Shown: positions 43,067-52,170 of the stretch, piece by piece | How the letters are laid out: each line of letters begins with the position of its first letter | How positions within the stretch are numbered: position 1 is the stretch's first letter | DNA from: Rhodococcus opacus B4 | GTDB taxonomy: Bacteria > Actinomycetota > Actinomycetes > Mycobacteriales > Mycobacteriaceae | DNA length: 64,000 bases | Assembly (NCBI RefSeq): GCF_000010805.1 | Contig: NC_012522.1 | Coordinates: forward strand, 2,108,001-2,172,000 | Direction of reading: 5' to 3' | Notes under the pieces: generated by a model | Database searches by the model: none | What the model saw: the letters and a program-made list of their open reading frames with translations, nothing else | What the model was told of the DNA's origin: nothing | Position numbers and translations under genes: made by a program

Positions 43067-43675
43067 CTACCGCCCCGCCGACACCAGCATCGGCGAGTGC
43101 ATGTCGTAGTACGTCACCTCGTCGGTCAGCCGGCCTTCCTCCTCGAACAACGACCGCAGGTCGTCCGGTATCTCCAGCTTCTCGTGGGAACGGGCCTCCG
43201 CCTCGGATGTGAAGTACACCGCCTCGACGTATCCGCCGTCGCCGTAGGTGCACAGTGTTCCACCGAGGATCTCCGGGCGCAGCTGATGTAGCCGGGGTTC
43301 GGCCTGTTCCAGCAACTCCCGCATACGGTGCGAGTCGGTGGTGTGCCCCTCCATGACCTGAACGAATGTGGCCTCGTCTGAGCCGCCACCCATCCACTCC
43401 ATCACTTCTGGGCAGTCCATGAACGAGACCGGACCCTCGAAGCACCGCTCGGTCTCGGCCCACCACGCACCCTGCTCGGGGCGTTCACTGTTACGGCGGG
43501 CCGCATCGGCGGATTCGAATCGCGCCAGTGCGATGAACGTTCCGTCGTCGCACAACCCCTGAGTGCAGCCGAGGAAGCCCGTCGCGCCCGGACGCAACTC
43601 CTCGGTCCAGCGGTCCATGCACCGGACGAGACCGGCCTCGTCCGACACCTTTCCTTGAATGATCTGGATGAACAT
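43067..43675 (-). CDS. Internally duplicated alpha-beta-barrel-like protein, unknown function
   Basis: This 202-residue protein is made of two similar halves: FIQIIQGKVSDEAGLVRCMD at the N-terminus and FVQVMEGHTTDSHRMRELLE from about residue 105. Each half shows a ferredoxin-like beta-alpha-beta pattern of antibiotic-monooxygenase/Dabb proteins. The C-terminus includes EEGRLTDEVTYYDMHSPMLV. It has no signal peptide. It sits between a crotonase and an acyl-CoA ligase, which may indicate an enzyme or protective role. I do not recognise a characterised homologue. Confidence 0.72.
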   Translation of the reverse strand: MFIQIIQGKVSDEAGLVRCMDRWTEELRPGATGFLGCTQGLCDDGTFIALARFESADAARRNSERPEQGAWWAETERCFEGPVSFMDCPEVMEWMGGGSDEATFVQVMEGHTTDSHRMRELLEQAEPRLHQLRPEILGGTLCTYGDGGYVEAVYFTSEAEARSHEKLEIPDDLRSLFEEEGRLTDEVTYYDMHSPMLVSAGR

Positions 43676-43832
43676 CGATGTCACCTCCCGCGGGACGATC
43701 GCCCCGCAGTGAGAACGAACTCGGTGACCGACCCGTCGCGGTCCACCGTCAGCGGGCACCGACGGCCCGCGGCCGCAGCCACTGCACCCTTGATTTTTCG
43801 CCGGTTCGCTGGACCACGCAATGCAGCCGGAG

Positions 43833-44615
43833 CTACTTTCCCTGCCACTGCGGTGTGCGCTTGCCGACGAACGCCTGCATACCCTCCTGGGCGTCGCAGG
43901 TGACGGCGTTGGTCGCCATCGTCTCGGCCATCGCCTCGTACGCCTCGTCCTGGGGCAGGTCTATCTGGCGGTAGAACGCCTGCTTGCCGATCTTCACGGT
44001 GAGCGGGCTGGCCTTCGTGATCTTCGCGGCGAGGTCCCGGGTCTGCGCGTCCAGGTCCGCCGGCGCCACCACCAGATTCACCAGGCCCCAGTCCGCCGCG
44101 GTCTCGGCATCGATCGTCTCGCCGGTGAGCAGCATCTGCAGTGCGCGCTTACGCCCGATCGCGCGGCTGAGCGCCACCATCGGGGTGGAGCAGAACAGGC
44201 CGATCTTCACCCCCGGTGTCCCGAACACGGCGTTCGACGACGCAACCACCAGGTCGCACGAGGCCGCCAGCTGACAGCCCGCCGCGACGGCCGCGCCCTG
44301 CACGGAGGCGATGACCGGCTGGGGAATGTCCTGCACCGCCTGCATCATCTCGACGCAGGTGTCGAAGATGGCCTGCTCGTCCTCCAGCGTGCGGCCGATC
44401 ATCTCCTTCAGGTCGTGGCCCGCGGAGAACACCGGTCCTGCAGCCCTGATGACGACGACGCGGGTGGTGTCGTCGTCGCCCAGCTTCCGAAGTGCTGCGG
44501 TGACGTCCCGCATGGCCTCGGACGACAGCGGATTGCGCTGTTCCGGGCGGTTCAGGGTGAGGAACGCGACGCCGGTGTCCGGCTCGACAGTGGTCTCGAC
44601 GAAGTTCTCGGTCAT
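43833..44615 (-). CDS. Enoyl-CoA hydratase/isomerase family protein (ECHDC3-like)
   Basis: This 260-residue crotonase has VAFLTLNRPEQRNPLSSEAM, FSAGHDLKEMIGR (His-Asp oxyanion segment) and VQGAAVAAGCQLAASCDLVVASSNAVFGTPGVKIGLFC. The GHDLKEM pattern is typical of the ECHDC3 subgroup, whose substrate is uncertain. A palindromic repeat lies between it and the fumarylacetoacetase gene upstream, so it may be transcribed separately from the homogentisate genes. Confidence 0.87.
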   Translation of the reverse strand: MTENFVETTVEPDTGVAFLTLNRPEQRNPLSSEAMRDVTAALRKLGDDDTTRVVVIRAAGPVFSAGHDLKEMIGRTLEDEQAIFDTCVEMMQAVQDIPQPVIASVQGAAVAAGCQLAASCDLVVASSNAVFGTPGVKIGLFCSTPMVALSRAIGRKRALQMLLTGETIDAETAADWGLVNLVVAPADLDAQTRDLAAKITKASPLTVKIGKQAFYRQIDLPQDEAYEAMAETMATNAVTCDAQEGMQAFVGKRTPQWQGK

Positions 44616-44627
44616 GACTACTGCCTA

Positions 44628-44679
44628 CCACCTGTGAGTACTTGTCAACCGCGGGCGGTTAAGAAGTACTCACAGGTGG
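44628..44679. repeat. GTGAGTACTT palindrome, copy 2 (best preserved)
   Basis: Two 25-base arms (44628-44652 and 44655-44679) match at 23 of 25 positions around a two-base centre, with core GTGAGTACTTGTCAACCGC. The fumarylacetoacetase stop (44659-44661) is within it. It lies 12 bases upstream of the crotonase start. Confidence 0.9.
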
Positions 44680-45840
44680 AGCAATGCGGGCCCGCACCTC
44701 ACCGAAGCCGATGCGGGTGCCGTTCGGGCCCGGTGCGGTGGCGGAGATGGCGATCTCGTCGCCGTCCTCGAGGAACGTGCGCTTCTCGTCCCCCACGACG
44801 ACGGGTTCCTGCCCACCCCAGGTCAGTTCGATGAACGCGCCCCGCTGGTCCTTCTCCGGTCCGGAGATGGTGCCCGACGCGAACATATCGCCCGTGCTGG
44901 CGGCGGCGCCGTTGACCGTGGTGTGGGCGAGCATCTGCGCCGGCGACCAGTACATCTGCGCGTACGGCGGCCGGGACACGACGTGCCCGTTCCATTCGAC
45001 GGCCAGGTCGATGTCCAGACCCCACTTCTCCTCGCCCCGCAGGTACGGCAGCGGCTGCGGGTCCTGGGTCGGGGTGTCGATACGGGCCGCCTCGAGGGCG
45101 TCGAGCGGCACGACCCACGGGGAGATGGACGTCGCGAAACTCTTGCCGAGGAACGGACCGAGCGGCACGTACTCCCAGGCCTGGATGTCGCGGGCGGACC
45201 AGTCGTTCACGACGACCGCGCCGAACACATACTCCGCGAACTGGTCCGGGGTGATGGTCTCCCCCAATTCGGTCGGGACGCCGACGAGGAAGCCCATCTC
45301 GGCCTCGATGTCGAGGCGGCGGGACGGCCCGAAGTCGGGGGCGTCCTGACTCGGGGACTTGCGCTGCCCGCACGGCCGGATCACGTCGGTGCCCGACACG
45401 ATCACGGTGCTCGACCGCCCGTGGTATCCGACCGGCAGGTGCTTCCAATTGGGCATCAGCGGTTCGGAGTCGGGGCGGAACAGTCGCCCGAGGTTGCTGG
45501 CGTGAAATTCGGAGGCGTAGAAGTCGACGTAGTCGGCGACGGCCACGGGCAGGTGCATGGTCACGTCGGCCACCGCGAACACCGCGGTGTCGGCGATGTC
45601 GCCCTGGACCAGTTCGGTGATCTGCCCGCGGACCTCGGTCCACCGCGACCGGCCCTGCGCCATGAAGGCGTTGAGGGTGGGCTGGGCGAAGACGTCGTCG
45701 CCGAGGGTGGCGGCGAGATCCACGACGGAGTCTCCCACCCGCACCCCGACCCGCGGGGCCGAGCCGGGGGTCGAGAACACGCCGTACGGCAGATTCTCCA
45801 ACCCGAAGAGGGAATCGGCGGGGATGTCGAGGACGGTCAT
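44659..45840 (-). CDS. fahA: Fumarylacetoacetase
   Basis: This 393-residue enzyme has YGVFSTPGSAPRVGVRVGDS, metal and substrate residues in VDFYASEFHASNLGRLFRPD, EAEMGFLVGVPTELG, and VVNDWSARDIQAWEYVPLGP with FLGKSFATSISPWVV. It hydrolyses fumarylacetoacetate to fumarate and acetoacetate, the last step of homogentisate breakdown. It overlaps the gene before it by four bases. Its C-terminal VSTS and stop lie within the palindromic repeat. Confidence 0.95.
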   Translation of the reverse strand: MTVLDIPADSLFGLENLPYGVFSTPGSAPRVGVRVGDSVVDLAATLGDDVFAQPTLNAFMAQGRSRWTEVRGQITELVQGDIADTAVFAVADVTMHLPVAVADYVDFYASEFHASNLGRLFRPDSEPLMPNWKHLPVGYHGRSSTVIVSGTDVIRPCGQRKSPSQDAPDFGPSRRLDIEAEMGFLVGVPTELGETITPDQFAEYVFGAVVVNDWSARDIQAWEYVPLGPFLGKSFATSISPWVVPLDALEAARIDTPTQDPQPLPYLRGEEKWGLDIDLAVEWNGHVVSRPPYAQMYWSPAQMLAHTTVNGAAASTGDMFASGTISGPEKDQRGAFIELTWGGQEPVVVGDEKRTFLEDGDEIAISATAPGPNGTRIGFGEVRARIAPPVSTS

Positions 45841-46694
45841 GCGTGGGCTCCTTGATCGGCGGAGGCGAGAACGGAAGACGGCACGAGGTGCAGCGCGACG
45901 AGATCGTCGAGGGGTTCGAGGATGCTGCACGTGCCGAAGGATCGGAAGGCGGTGCGGACGGCGCCGACGACGTCGGCGGGAAGGTCGCTCAGTTCGCGGG
46001 CGATCCGTGCGCCGTCGCGCTCGGCGAGGGTGGCGGCGACCCGGTCGACGTCGGCGCCGTCGAGGGCGTACCGGGTGGCGAGCAGCACGTTGAGGAAACC
46101 GTGCTGCTCGAACCCGGTGTGCGGATCGGTGTTGCGCACGGCGTGGTGCAGTCCGGCCGTGGCCTTGAACGGAATACCCGTCGTGACCGCGGTGCGGAGC
46201 GCGGACCCGAGTTCGGTCTCGTCCGGGTAGGCCTCGGCGGCGACGCCTCCCGTCCGGAACTTGGCCGCGAAGGGTCGGCCGACGAGTCCGGCGAGGAAAT
46301 CGGCCCGGCGTTCGCCGCGCGGAACCTCCACGAACACGTCGAGGCCGGCGGTGAGCGCCGCGACAGCATCCATCGCGGCGAAGAATTCCGCCGCGGACCG
46401 GTAGGCCGGCACCGCGATCTCGAGTGCCACCGCGGCGGCACCGTCGATCTGCGCGAGGCGTTCGAGTGCGGGTTCGAGCGTGGCCGGGCCGCCGGGGAGT
46501 GTCAGACTCAGGTCGAGCGCGCCGGATGCCAATTCGTTCAGCCGGGCGACCGGAAAGACGAAGGGGCCGACCAGGTCTGCGTACCGCGCCGACCGGTGCC
46601 GGGCGTGCGCGGGCACGGCGTCGGGCAGCGGCGCATTGCCGGGCGGAAAGAGGGCGGCGTCGTCGCAGAGGCCGGTGAACAGCGGGGAGATCAC
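45837..46694 (-). CDS. Conserved protein of unknown function in the homogentisate operon
   Basis: This 285-residue soluble protein starts at GTG 46694. It is coupled at both ends, with four-base overlaps with hmgA and fahA. Strand-helix alternation with LDVFVEVPRGERRADFLAGL, AAKFRTGGVAAEAYPDETEL and GIPFKATAGLHHAVRNTDPH suggests a TIM-barrel-like fold with conserved Lys, Glu and two adjacent His. No maleylacetoacetate isomerase gene is present in the operon, and this gene occupies its place. That role is only inference; an accessory or regulatory role is equally open. Confidence 0.8.
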   Translation of the reverse strand: MISPLFTGLCDDAALFPPGNAPLPDAVPAHARHRSARYADLVGPFVFPVARLNELASGALDLSLTLPGGPATLEPALERLAQIDGAAAVALEIAVPAYRSAAEFFAAMDAVAALTAGLDVFVEVPRGERRADFLAGLVGRPFAAKFRTGGVAAEAYPDETELGSALRTAVTTGIPFKATAGLHHAVRNTDPHTGFEQHGFLNVLLATRYALDGADVDRVAATLAERDGARIARELSDLPADVVGAVRTAFRSFGTCSILEPLDDLVALHLVPSSVLASADQGAHA

Positions 46695-47890
46695 TGCTTC
46701 GGCCCCCGTCCTGCCCAGGTCCAGGCATAGCCCGAGTCCTCGCACGCGAGCGCGCCCTCACCGAGTTCGAGCGGGCGGAACGTGTCGACCATGACGGCCA
46801 GTTCGTCGAAGAACTCGGCGCCGATGCTTTTTTCGTACGCGCCAGGCTGCGGGCCGTGCGCATGACCGCCGGGGTGAATCGAGATCGACCCCGGCCCGAT
46901 ACCGGAACCCTTGCGCGCCTCGTAGTCTCCGCCGACATAGAACATGATCTCGTCGGAGTCGACGTTGGAGTGGTAGTACGGCACCGGAATCGACAGCGGG
47001 TGGTAATCCACCTTGCGGGGCACGAAGTTGCAGATCACGAAGTTGTTGCCCTCGAACGCCTGATGCGCCGGCGGCGGCTGATGCACGCGGCCGGTGATGG
47101 GCTCGTAGTCGGAGATGTTGAACGTGTACGGGTACAGGCAGCCGTCCCAGCCCACGACGTCGAAGGGATGCTCCGGGTACACCATTCGCGTACCGACGAT
47201 CCCGTGCGACGTCCGGTGCTTGACGAGCACCTCGACGTCCGTGCCCTCGGCCTGCAGCGTGCCGGACGGCCCGTGCAGGTCGCGCTCGCAATAGGGCGCG
47301 TTCTCCAGCAACTGACCGAACCGCGACAGGTAGCGCTTCGGCGGGACGATGTGACTGTTTGCCTCCATCGCATAGGCGCGCAACGGTTCCGGGCCCTGCG
47401 GGATCCACCGGTGGGTGGTCGACATCGGAATCAGAACGTAGTCGCCCTGCTTCGCTTCCAGCGCACCGAACACGGTTTCGACGGTGGCGGCGCCGGATTC
47501 GACGTACACCATCTCGTCGCCGATCGCATTGCGGTACAGCGGCGACTCCTTGGCGGCGACCACGTAGGAGATCCGGACGTCCGCGTTGCCGAGGATCAGC
47601 CGGCGTCCGGTGACCACGTCGGTGTCGGCCCAGACCGTCTCCGGGAAGAGGTCGTGCAACTTCAGGTGGCGCGGCTTGAGGGGATGGTTGGGGGTCGTGC
47701 TCTGGTCGGGCAGCTCCCACACCGTGGCGTCGACGATCGCCGACGGGATGTTGCGGTGGTACAGGAGCGAGGAGTCCGAGGAGAACCCTTCTTCTCCCAT
47801 CAACTCCTCGAAGTAGAGCTGACCGTTGTCGTCACGGTGCTGCGTGTGCCGCTTGGGCGGAATGTTGCCCACGTGCCGATAGAACGCCAT
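46691..47890 (-). CDS. hmgA: Homogentisate 1,2-dioxygenase
   Basis: This 399-residue cupin dioxygenase begins MAFYRHVGNIPPKRHTQHR. It has the iron ligands in YYHSNVDSDEIMFYVGGDY (His and Glu) and HPGGHAHGPQPGAYE (His). It opens homogentisate to maleylacetoacetate in tyrosine/phenylalanine catabolism. It is first of hmgA-unknown-fahA, with a probable MarR operator 31-49 bases upstream and a MarR gene on the same strand before it. Confidence 0.96.
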   Translation of the reverse strand: MAFYRHVGNIPPKRHTQHRDDNGQLYFEELMGEEGFSSDSSLLYHRNIPSAIVDATVWELPDQSTTPNHPLKPRHLKLHDLFPETVWADTDVVTGRRLILGNADVRISYVVAAKESPLYRNAIGDEMVYVESGAATVETVFGALEAKQGDYVLIPMSTTHRWIPQGPEPLRAYAMEANSHIVPPKRYLSRFGQLLENAPYCERDLHGPSGTLQAEGTDVEVLVKHRTSHGIVGTRMVYPEHPFDVVGWDGCLYPYTFNISDYEPITGRVHQPPPAHQAFEGNNFVICNFVPRKVDYHPLSIPVPYYHSNVDSDEIMFYVGGDYEARKGSGIGPGSISIHPGGHAHGPQPGAYEKSIGAEFFDELAVMVDTFRPLELGEGALACEDSGYAWTWAGRGPKQ

Positions 47891-47921
47891 GACCGGCCTC
47901 CCTAGAAGTGCGTGTCCGTAG

Positions 47922-47939
47922 TAGTAAACACATTAACTA
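47922..47939. promoter_or_regulatory. Candidate MarR operator before hmgA
   Basis: TAGTAAACACATTAACTA is an imperfect palindrome with TAGT/ACTA ends and inner AA/TT symmetry. It lies 32 bases upstream of hmgA in an AT-rich patch. A similar site (TAGT-N10-ACTA) is found before the MarR gene at 48597. Confidence 0.55.
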
Positions 47940-47987
47940 ATTTACGGGCGTGATGGCAAGCACAGGTTTCCGGAAGGCACGGCAGGG

Positions 47988-48542
47988 TCAGTTGCGGCCG
48001 CGGACGTCGAACTGACTGCGGTTGGTGATCAGCTTGTCGAGCAGCATGACGAGAATGCGCTGCTCCGGCTCGGTGAGGACACTCGCCCAGGCGTGTTCGC
48101 GCTCGTTCTGCTCGCGGTAGATCTCGCCGATCTCGCTCCGGCCCTTCTCGGTGAGCGACAACTGCACGGACCGGCCGTCCCGCTCGTCCGGGGTCCGTTC
48201 CATCAAACCGCCACTGACCAGCGTCTTCGTCAGATTCGATACGGCCGCCCTGCTCATGCCGGTGAGCTTGGCCGCCGTCTTCGACTCGACGGGCCCGGCC
48301 AGCCACGTCACGAACATCAACCGGAACCCCGACCACGACAGCCCGCGCGGCCGGTGAATCGACGACTCCAGGTCGTATGTCACCACGTTCGACGCGCGGT
48401 TCAACGTCAGGAGGACCTGGGTGGCGAGTTCGTGCGTCGAGCCGTATTCGGTGCTCAAACGCCTGTTCGCCAGTTCGATGAACGACCAGAAGTCGAGACT
48501 GCCGGGCACCTCGACGGGCACCGGCGCTGCGTCATCGGTCAT
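47988..48542 (-). CDS. MarR-family regulator, probable homogentisate operon regulator
   Basis: This 184-residue winged-helix protein has RLSTEYGSTHELATQVLLTL, FRLMFVTWLAGPVESKTAAKL, the recognition helix MSRAAVSNLTKTLVSGGLME and wing DERDGRSVQLSLTEKG. It is 97 bases upstream of hmgA on the same strand. MarR regulators of aromatic degradation respond to the pathway acid. No Cys suggests ligand rather than redox sensing. Confidence 0.87.
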   Translation of the reverse strand: MTDDAAPVPVEVPGSLDFWSFIELANRRLSTEYGSTHELATQVLLTLNRASNVVTYDLESSIHRPRGLSWSGFRLMFVTWLAGPVESKTAAKLTGMSRAAVSNLTKTLVSGGLMERTPDERDGRSVQLSLTEKGRSEIGEIYREQNEREHAWASVLTEPEQRILVMLLDKLITNRSQFDVRGRN

Positions 48543-48596
48543 GGGGGAACCCTATCGCGAGCGGGTGGCGGGCCCGGTGCCCGCCACCTCCGCTTT

Positions 48597-48614
48597 TAGT
48601 ATATCTATGAACTA
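48597..48614. promoter_or_regulatory. Candidate MarR operator before the MarR gene
   Basis: TAGTATATCTATGAACTA has TAGT/ACTA ends and AT/AT inner symmetry (six of nine positions per half). It lies 55 bases upstream of the MarR start and overlaps the last codons of the MFS gene. Confidence 0.45.
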
Positions 48615-49948
48615 GTTGATGCTGTTGCCTCTTCCAGTTCGACCGGGGCCTTCTTCGGGATCTTCAGGAACGCGAGCATGACGGCACAGATCAGCAGGCA
48701 CGCGATCGGGAAGTACAGGCCGATGGTGACGTTGTCGGCGGTGGCGTTCTTTCCGATGACGTAGGGACCGAAGAATCCGCCCATCGCGGCAATGGTGTTG
48801 ATGGCCGCGAGACCGACGGCTGTCTCGGCGCGGGTGAGCACCTGCGCCGCCATCGCCCAGTACGGCGCCATGTACCCGAGAACACCGACAGCCACCATCG
48901 ACAGCGACGTCAACGCCAGCACCGGCGAGTGCCGGAAGACAATGGTGCCGAACAACCCGACAGCGGCAAGAACCATCAGCCCGATGACGAAGAGCTTCCG
49001 TTCCCCCGTGCGATCCGAGTAACGGCTGATCAGCAGCATTCCGACAGCACCGACCACGAACGGGACCGCGCCGAGGAATCCGATGTTGGTGGCCGAGTAG
49101 CTCGGATCCATCTGCTTGACGATCTGGGGAAGGAAGAACGTGAAGCCGTACAGCCCGCAGGCGGCGAACAGGTTCGCGACGGCGAGGTGCAGGATCTTCC
49201 GGTTCTTGATCGCGCCGAGCTGCTCCTTCACACCCGCGTGGGTTTCGGGCTCCTGGTACTCCGCGGTGATCTCGTCCTCGAGCCACTCGGATTCCTGAGT
49301 GGTCAAGAACTTCGCCTCACGCGGCCGGTTGGGCAGGTACACGAGGACGATCAGGCCCAGCACGATCGTCGGCGCACCCTGCAGGATGAACACCCAGCGC
49401 CAGCCGCTCATGTCGAACCAGGAGATGTGGTCGAGGATCAGACCGCCGGTGAAGGACCCGATGATCATGGCGATCGGCTGCGCCATGGCCATCATTGCGA
49501 TGGCCCGGGCACGCTCCCCGGAGCGGAACCAGAACGTCAAATACAGCAGCAGACCGGGGAAGAGACCCGCCTCGGCGATGCCGAGGGCAACGCGGGCCAC
49601 GTAGAGCTGGGTGACACTGTTGACGAATCCCATGATCACGGTGACGATGCCCCACGTGATCGCGATGCGGGCCAGCCAGATGCGCGCGCCGAACTTCTTC
49701 AGCGCCATGTTGGAAGGGATCTCGAACACGACGTAGGCCAGGAAGAAGATCGACGCCACCGCGCCGAACGTTCCGACCGTGATGCCGAGTTCGTGCTGCA
49801 TCCCCAGCTGCGCGTAGCTGATGTTGGTGCGGTCCATGTAGTTGAAGATGTACAGCAACATGACGAACGGAAGGATCCGGTACGACACCTTCTTCAACGT
49901 TCTCGCACCGATTTCGCTGTCGGGGACAGTGGAGCGGGAAACTCCCAT
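48605..49948 (-). CDS. MFS transporter, ACS family
   Basis: This 447-residue, 12-helix protein has FVMLLYIFNYMDRTNISYAQ, the family helix-1 motif (NYMDRTNI), GIAEAGLFPGLLLYLTFWF in helix 4 and a long central loop. Anion:cation symporters of this type carry carboxylates and aromatic acids. It follows the flavoprotein gene by 9 bases and is last in the IclR-flanked operon, so it probably imports that pathway's substrate. Confidence 0.9.
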   Translation of the reverse strand: MGVSRSTVPDSEIGARTLKKVSYRILPFVMLLYIFNYMDRTNISYAQLGMQHELGITVGTFGAVASIFFLAYVVFEIPSNMALKKFGARIWLARIAITWGIVTVIMGFVNSVTQLYVARVALGIAEAGLFPGLLLYLTFWFRSGERARAIAMMAMAQPIAMIIGSFTGGLILDHISWFDMSGWRWVFILQGAPTIVLGLIVLVYLPNRPREAKFLTTQESEWLEDEITAEYQEPETHAGVKEQLGAIKNRKILHLAVANLFAACGLYGFTFFLPQIVKQMDPSYSATNIGFLGAVPFVVGAVGMLLISRYSDRTGERKLFVIGLMVLAAVGLFGTIVFRHSPVLALTSLSMVAVGVLGYMAPYWAMAAQVLTRAETAVGLAAINTIAAMGGFFGPYVIGKNATADNVTIGLYFPIACLLICAVMLAFLKIPKKAPVELEEATASTSS

Positions 49949-49957
49949 GACATTCTC

Positions 49958-51388
49958 CTATGAGGGATGGGGACCTTGTGCGGCCTTCGCCGCGTTTCGG
50001 CCCGCGATGCGGCCCATGGTCAGAGCGTTGGCCACCGCGTTGCCGCCACCGACATACCTGAGTCCCAGGATGCCTGCTCCGGCTTCGCCCGCTGCGTAGA
50101 GGCCCGGAATCGGGCATCCTCGCACGTCGACGACGGCGGCGTTTCCATCGATTTCCATGCCCGCGTGGGTGCACACGAGTTCGGCGGGAAGGATCTGCGC
50201 GGCGTAGAACGGGGCCTCGCCGATCGGGTCGGGGTTCTCGGCCGAACCCTTGTTCCGGAGCGTCCGATGCCGCAGGAAGTCCGCGTCGACGCCGGCGGGT
50301 AGCTGGTCGTTCCACCGGGCGACGGTGGCGTCGAGGACGTCGGCGGGAACCCCGATCTGCTCCGCGAGGTCCGTCAGGCTGCTGGCGCTGAACGTGCGTC
50401 CAGCCGCCACCTCGTCGGCGATCCGTTCGGGTGTCCAGTCGGCGTACCCGGGCGCGAGGTTCACGCGCGCCTTCTCGTCGAAGATCATCCAGGCGTATCC
50501 GCCCTGGGCTTCGATGATGCCCGTGGACACCGCGTAGGACGCGTCCTCGTCCATGAACCGCCGGCCGTCCCGGTTGACATACACCCGCGACTTGGGCGGG
50601 AACCCGGACTGCCAGTGATGGAACCGCTGGAAGTAGACGGTCGGGAGCATGAGCCCCCAGCCGTCGCCCGTGACGGCGGCGTCGACGGCCCGCCCGAAAC
50701 GGAGGTGGTCGCCCCGACTGCCGGGTGCCGCGACCACGAACAGCGAGTCGCCGGCGTTGTTCGCGGCCGGGTAGTGGCGATCGATGAGTTCGGGGTCCTG
50801 CGCGAACCCGCCGGACGCGACGACGACGGCGCCTGCCCGGACCTCGATGTCGTCGGCGACGACTCCCACGACTCGGCCGTCCTCCTCGATCAGCTTCTGT
50901 ACGCGCGTGTTCAGGATCGCCTCGATGCCGTGCTCGCGTCGCGCCCTGTCGAGCACCTGCACGAGACCGTAACCCTGGTCTTTCGGGACGTGGCCCCGCC
51001 AGACGTCCTCGACTCCGGCCTGGCACAGGCCGGGCTGGTGAGCGTTGGCGGAGACCACCGCCGGAACCTCGACGCCGAGTTCGATCAGCCATTCGAGGGT
51101 GGGGCCGGCGTTCTCGCAGAATGTGCGGATCAATCCGGGCGCCAGCATCCACTGGTTGAGGTCCATGTAGTGCTGGAAGAACTTCTCGGCGGAGTCCTCG
51201 ACACCCAGACCGCGCTGCACGCTGGTGCCGGCCGCGGTGAACAGTCCCGCCGACAGTTGCGTCGAACCGCCGAGTGCGGTCTCCGACTCGAACAGCAGCA
51301 CCGTGGCACCCTGTTCGGCGGCGGAGACGGCCGCGGCAAGTCCGGCTCCGCCCCCACCGACGACGATGACGTCGAAGTCGTCGCTCAT
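49958..51388 (-). CDS. FAD-dependent oxidoreductase, fumarate reductase/3-ketosteroid dehydrogenase-like
   Basis: This 476-residue flavoprotein has the dinucleotide motif [20 protein letters not shown] and [14 protein letters not shown] at the N-terminus. The cap region includes [20 protein letters not shown]. The C-terminal FAD motif is [20 protein letters not shown] with [16 protein letters not shown]. Such enzymes desaturate alpha to a keto group or reduce an enone. It overlaps the SDR gene by four bases. The substrate is unknown but is likely a cyclic ketone in view of the SDR partners. Confidence 0.87.
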   Translation of the reverse strand: MSDDFDVIVVGGGGAGLAAAVSAAEQGATVLLFESETALGGSTQLSAGLFTAAGTSVQRGLGVEDSAEKFFQHYMDLNQWMLAPGLIRTFCENAGPTLEWLIELGVEVPAVVSANAHQPGLCQAGVEDVWRGHVPKDQGYGLVQVLDRARREHGIEAILNTRVQKLIEEDGRVVGVVADDIEVRAGAVVVASGGFAQDPELIDRHYPAANNAGDSLFVVAAPGSRGDHLRFGRAVDAAVTGDGWGLMLPTVYFQRFHHWQSGFPPKSRVYVNRDGRRFMDEDASYAVSTGIIEAQGGYAWMIFDEKARVNLAPGYADWTPERIADEVAAGRTFSASSLTDLAEQIGVPADVLDATVARWNDQLPAGVDADFLRHRTLRNKGSAENPDPIGEAPFYAAQILPAELVCTHAGMEIDGNAAVVDVRGCPIPGLYAAGEAGAGILGLRYVGGGNAVANALTMGRIAGRNAAKAAQGPHPS

Positions 51389-52170
51389 GAAAGGTTTGCT
51401 CCCGTCTCCGCAATGATGCGGTGGTACAGGCCGTTCGACACGAGGCCGCCGTCGATGGTGACCTCGCTTCCGCTCATGTAGGTGGAGCGGTCGGACAGCA
51501 GGAACAGGACGGCGTCCGTGATCTCGTCCGGGGTGCCCATGCGACCGAAGGGAATGCTGTCGACCGCGGCCCGGACGAAGTCGTCCGCGCCACCGAGCAA
51601 TGCCGTGCTCACGAGACCCGGATGCACGGAGTTGACCCGGATGCCCCACTGGGCAAAATTCCCGGCCGCCGACTTCGACAGCCCGGTCAGTCCCCATTTG
51701 CTCGACGAGTACGCGGGCGAGAAGTAGCCGATCTGCCCGGAGATCGACGAGATGTTGACGATGGAGCCGCCGCCGCTGTCGCGCAGGAGCGGGGCGACTG
51801 CCTTCATGCCGTAGAAGGGCCCGAAGAGGTTGATCCTCATGGTCAGTTCCCAGACGTCGTCGGGAGTGTCCATGAATTCCAGCCGGCGCGAGATACCGGC
51901 GTTGTTGACCAGTCCACCCAATTCGCCTCGGGCGTTGCGGATCTCGTCGACGACCCGGGCCCAGGCGACGGTGTCGGTGACGTCGAGTTCGTGTGCGGAC
52001 GCCGATCCCCCTGCCAGCGTGATCTCCTCGACGACGGTCGAGCAATCCGCCACGTCGGCAATACATACGTGTGTTCCCCTGGCCGCGAGGGCGCGGGCGT
52101 GATTCGCACCCATGCCGCCGGCGGCTCCGGTGATCAGGACGACGCCGGGGTAGTTCACCGACTCAGACAT
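51385..52170 (-). CDS. Short-chain dehydrogenase/reductase (SDR)
   Basis: This 261-residue SDR has [20 protein letters not shown], then Asp after strand 2 ([12 protein letters not shown]-preferring), [10 protein letters not shown] and [20 protein letters not shown] with SSKWG for the Ser-Tyr-Lys triad. ATG 52170 is chosen to match the family start; an in-frame start four codons earlier exists. It overlaps the next SDR by 8 bases. It probably oxidises an alcohol in the same pathway as the flavoprotein. Confidence 0.9.
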   Translation of the reverse strand: MSESVNYPGVVLITGAAGGMGANHARALAARGTHVCIADVADCSTVVEEITLAGGSASAHELDVTDTVAWARVVDEIRNARGELGGLVNNAGISRRLEFMDTPDDVWELTMRINLFGPFYGMKAVAPLLRDSGGGSIVNISSISGQIGYFSPAYSSSKWGLTGLSKSAAGNFAQWGIRVNSVHPGLVSTALLGGADDFVRAAVDSIPFGRMGTPDEITDAVLFLLSDRSTYMSGSEVTIDGGLVSNGLYHRIIAETGANLS

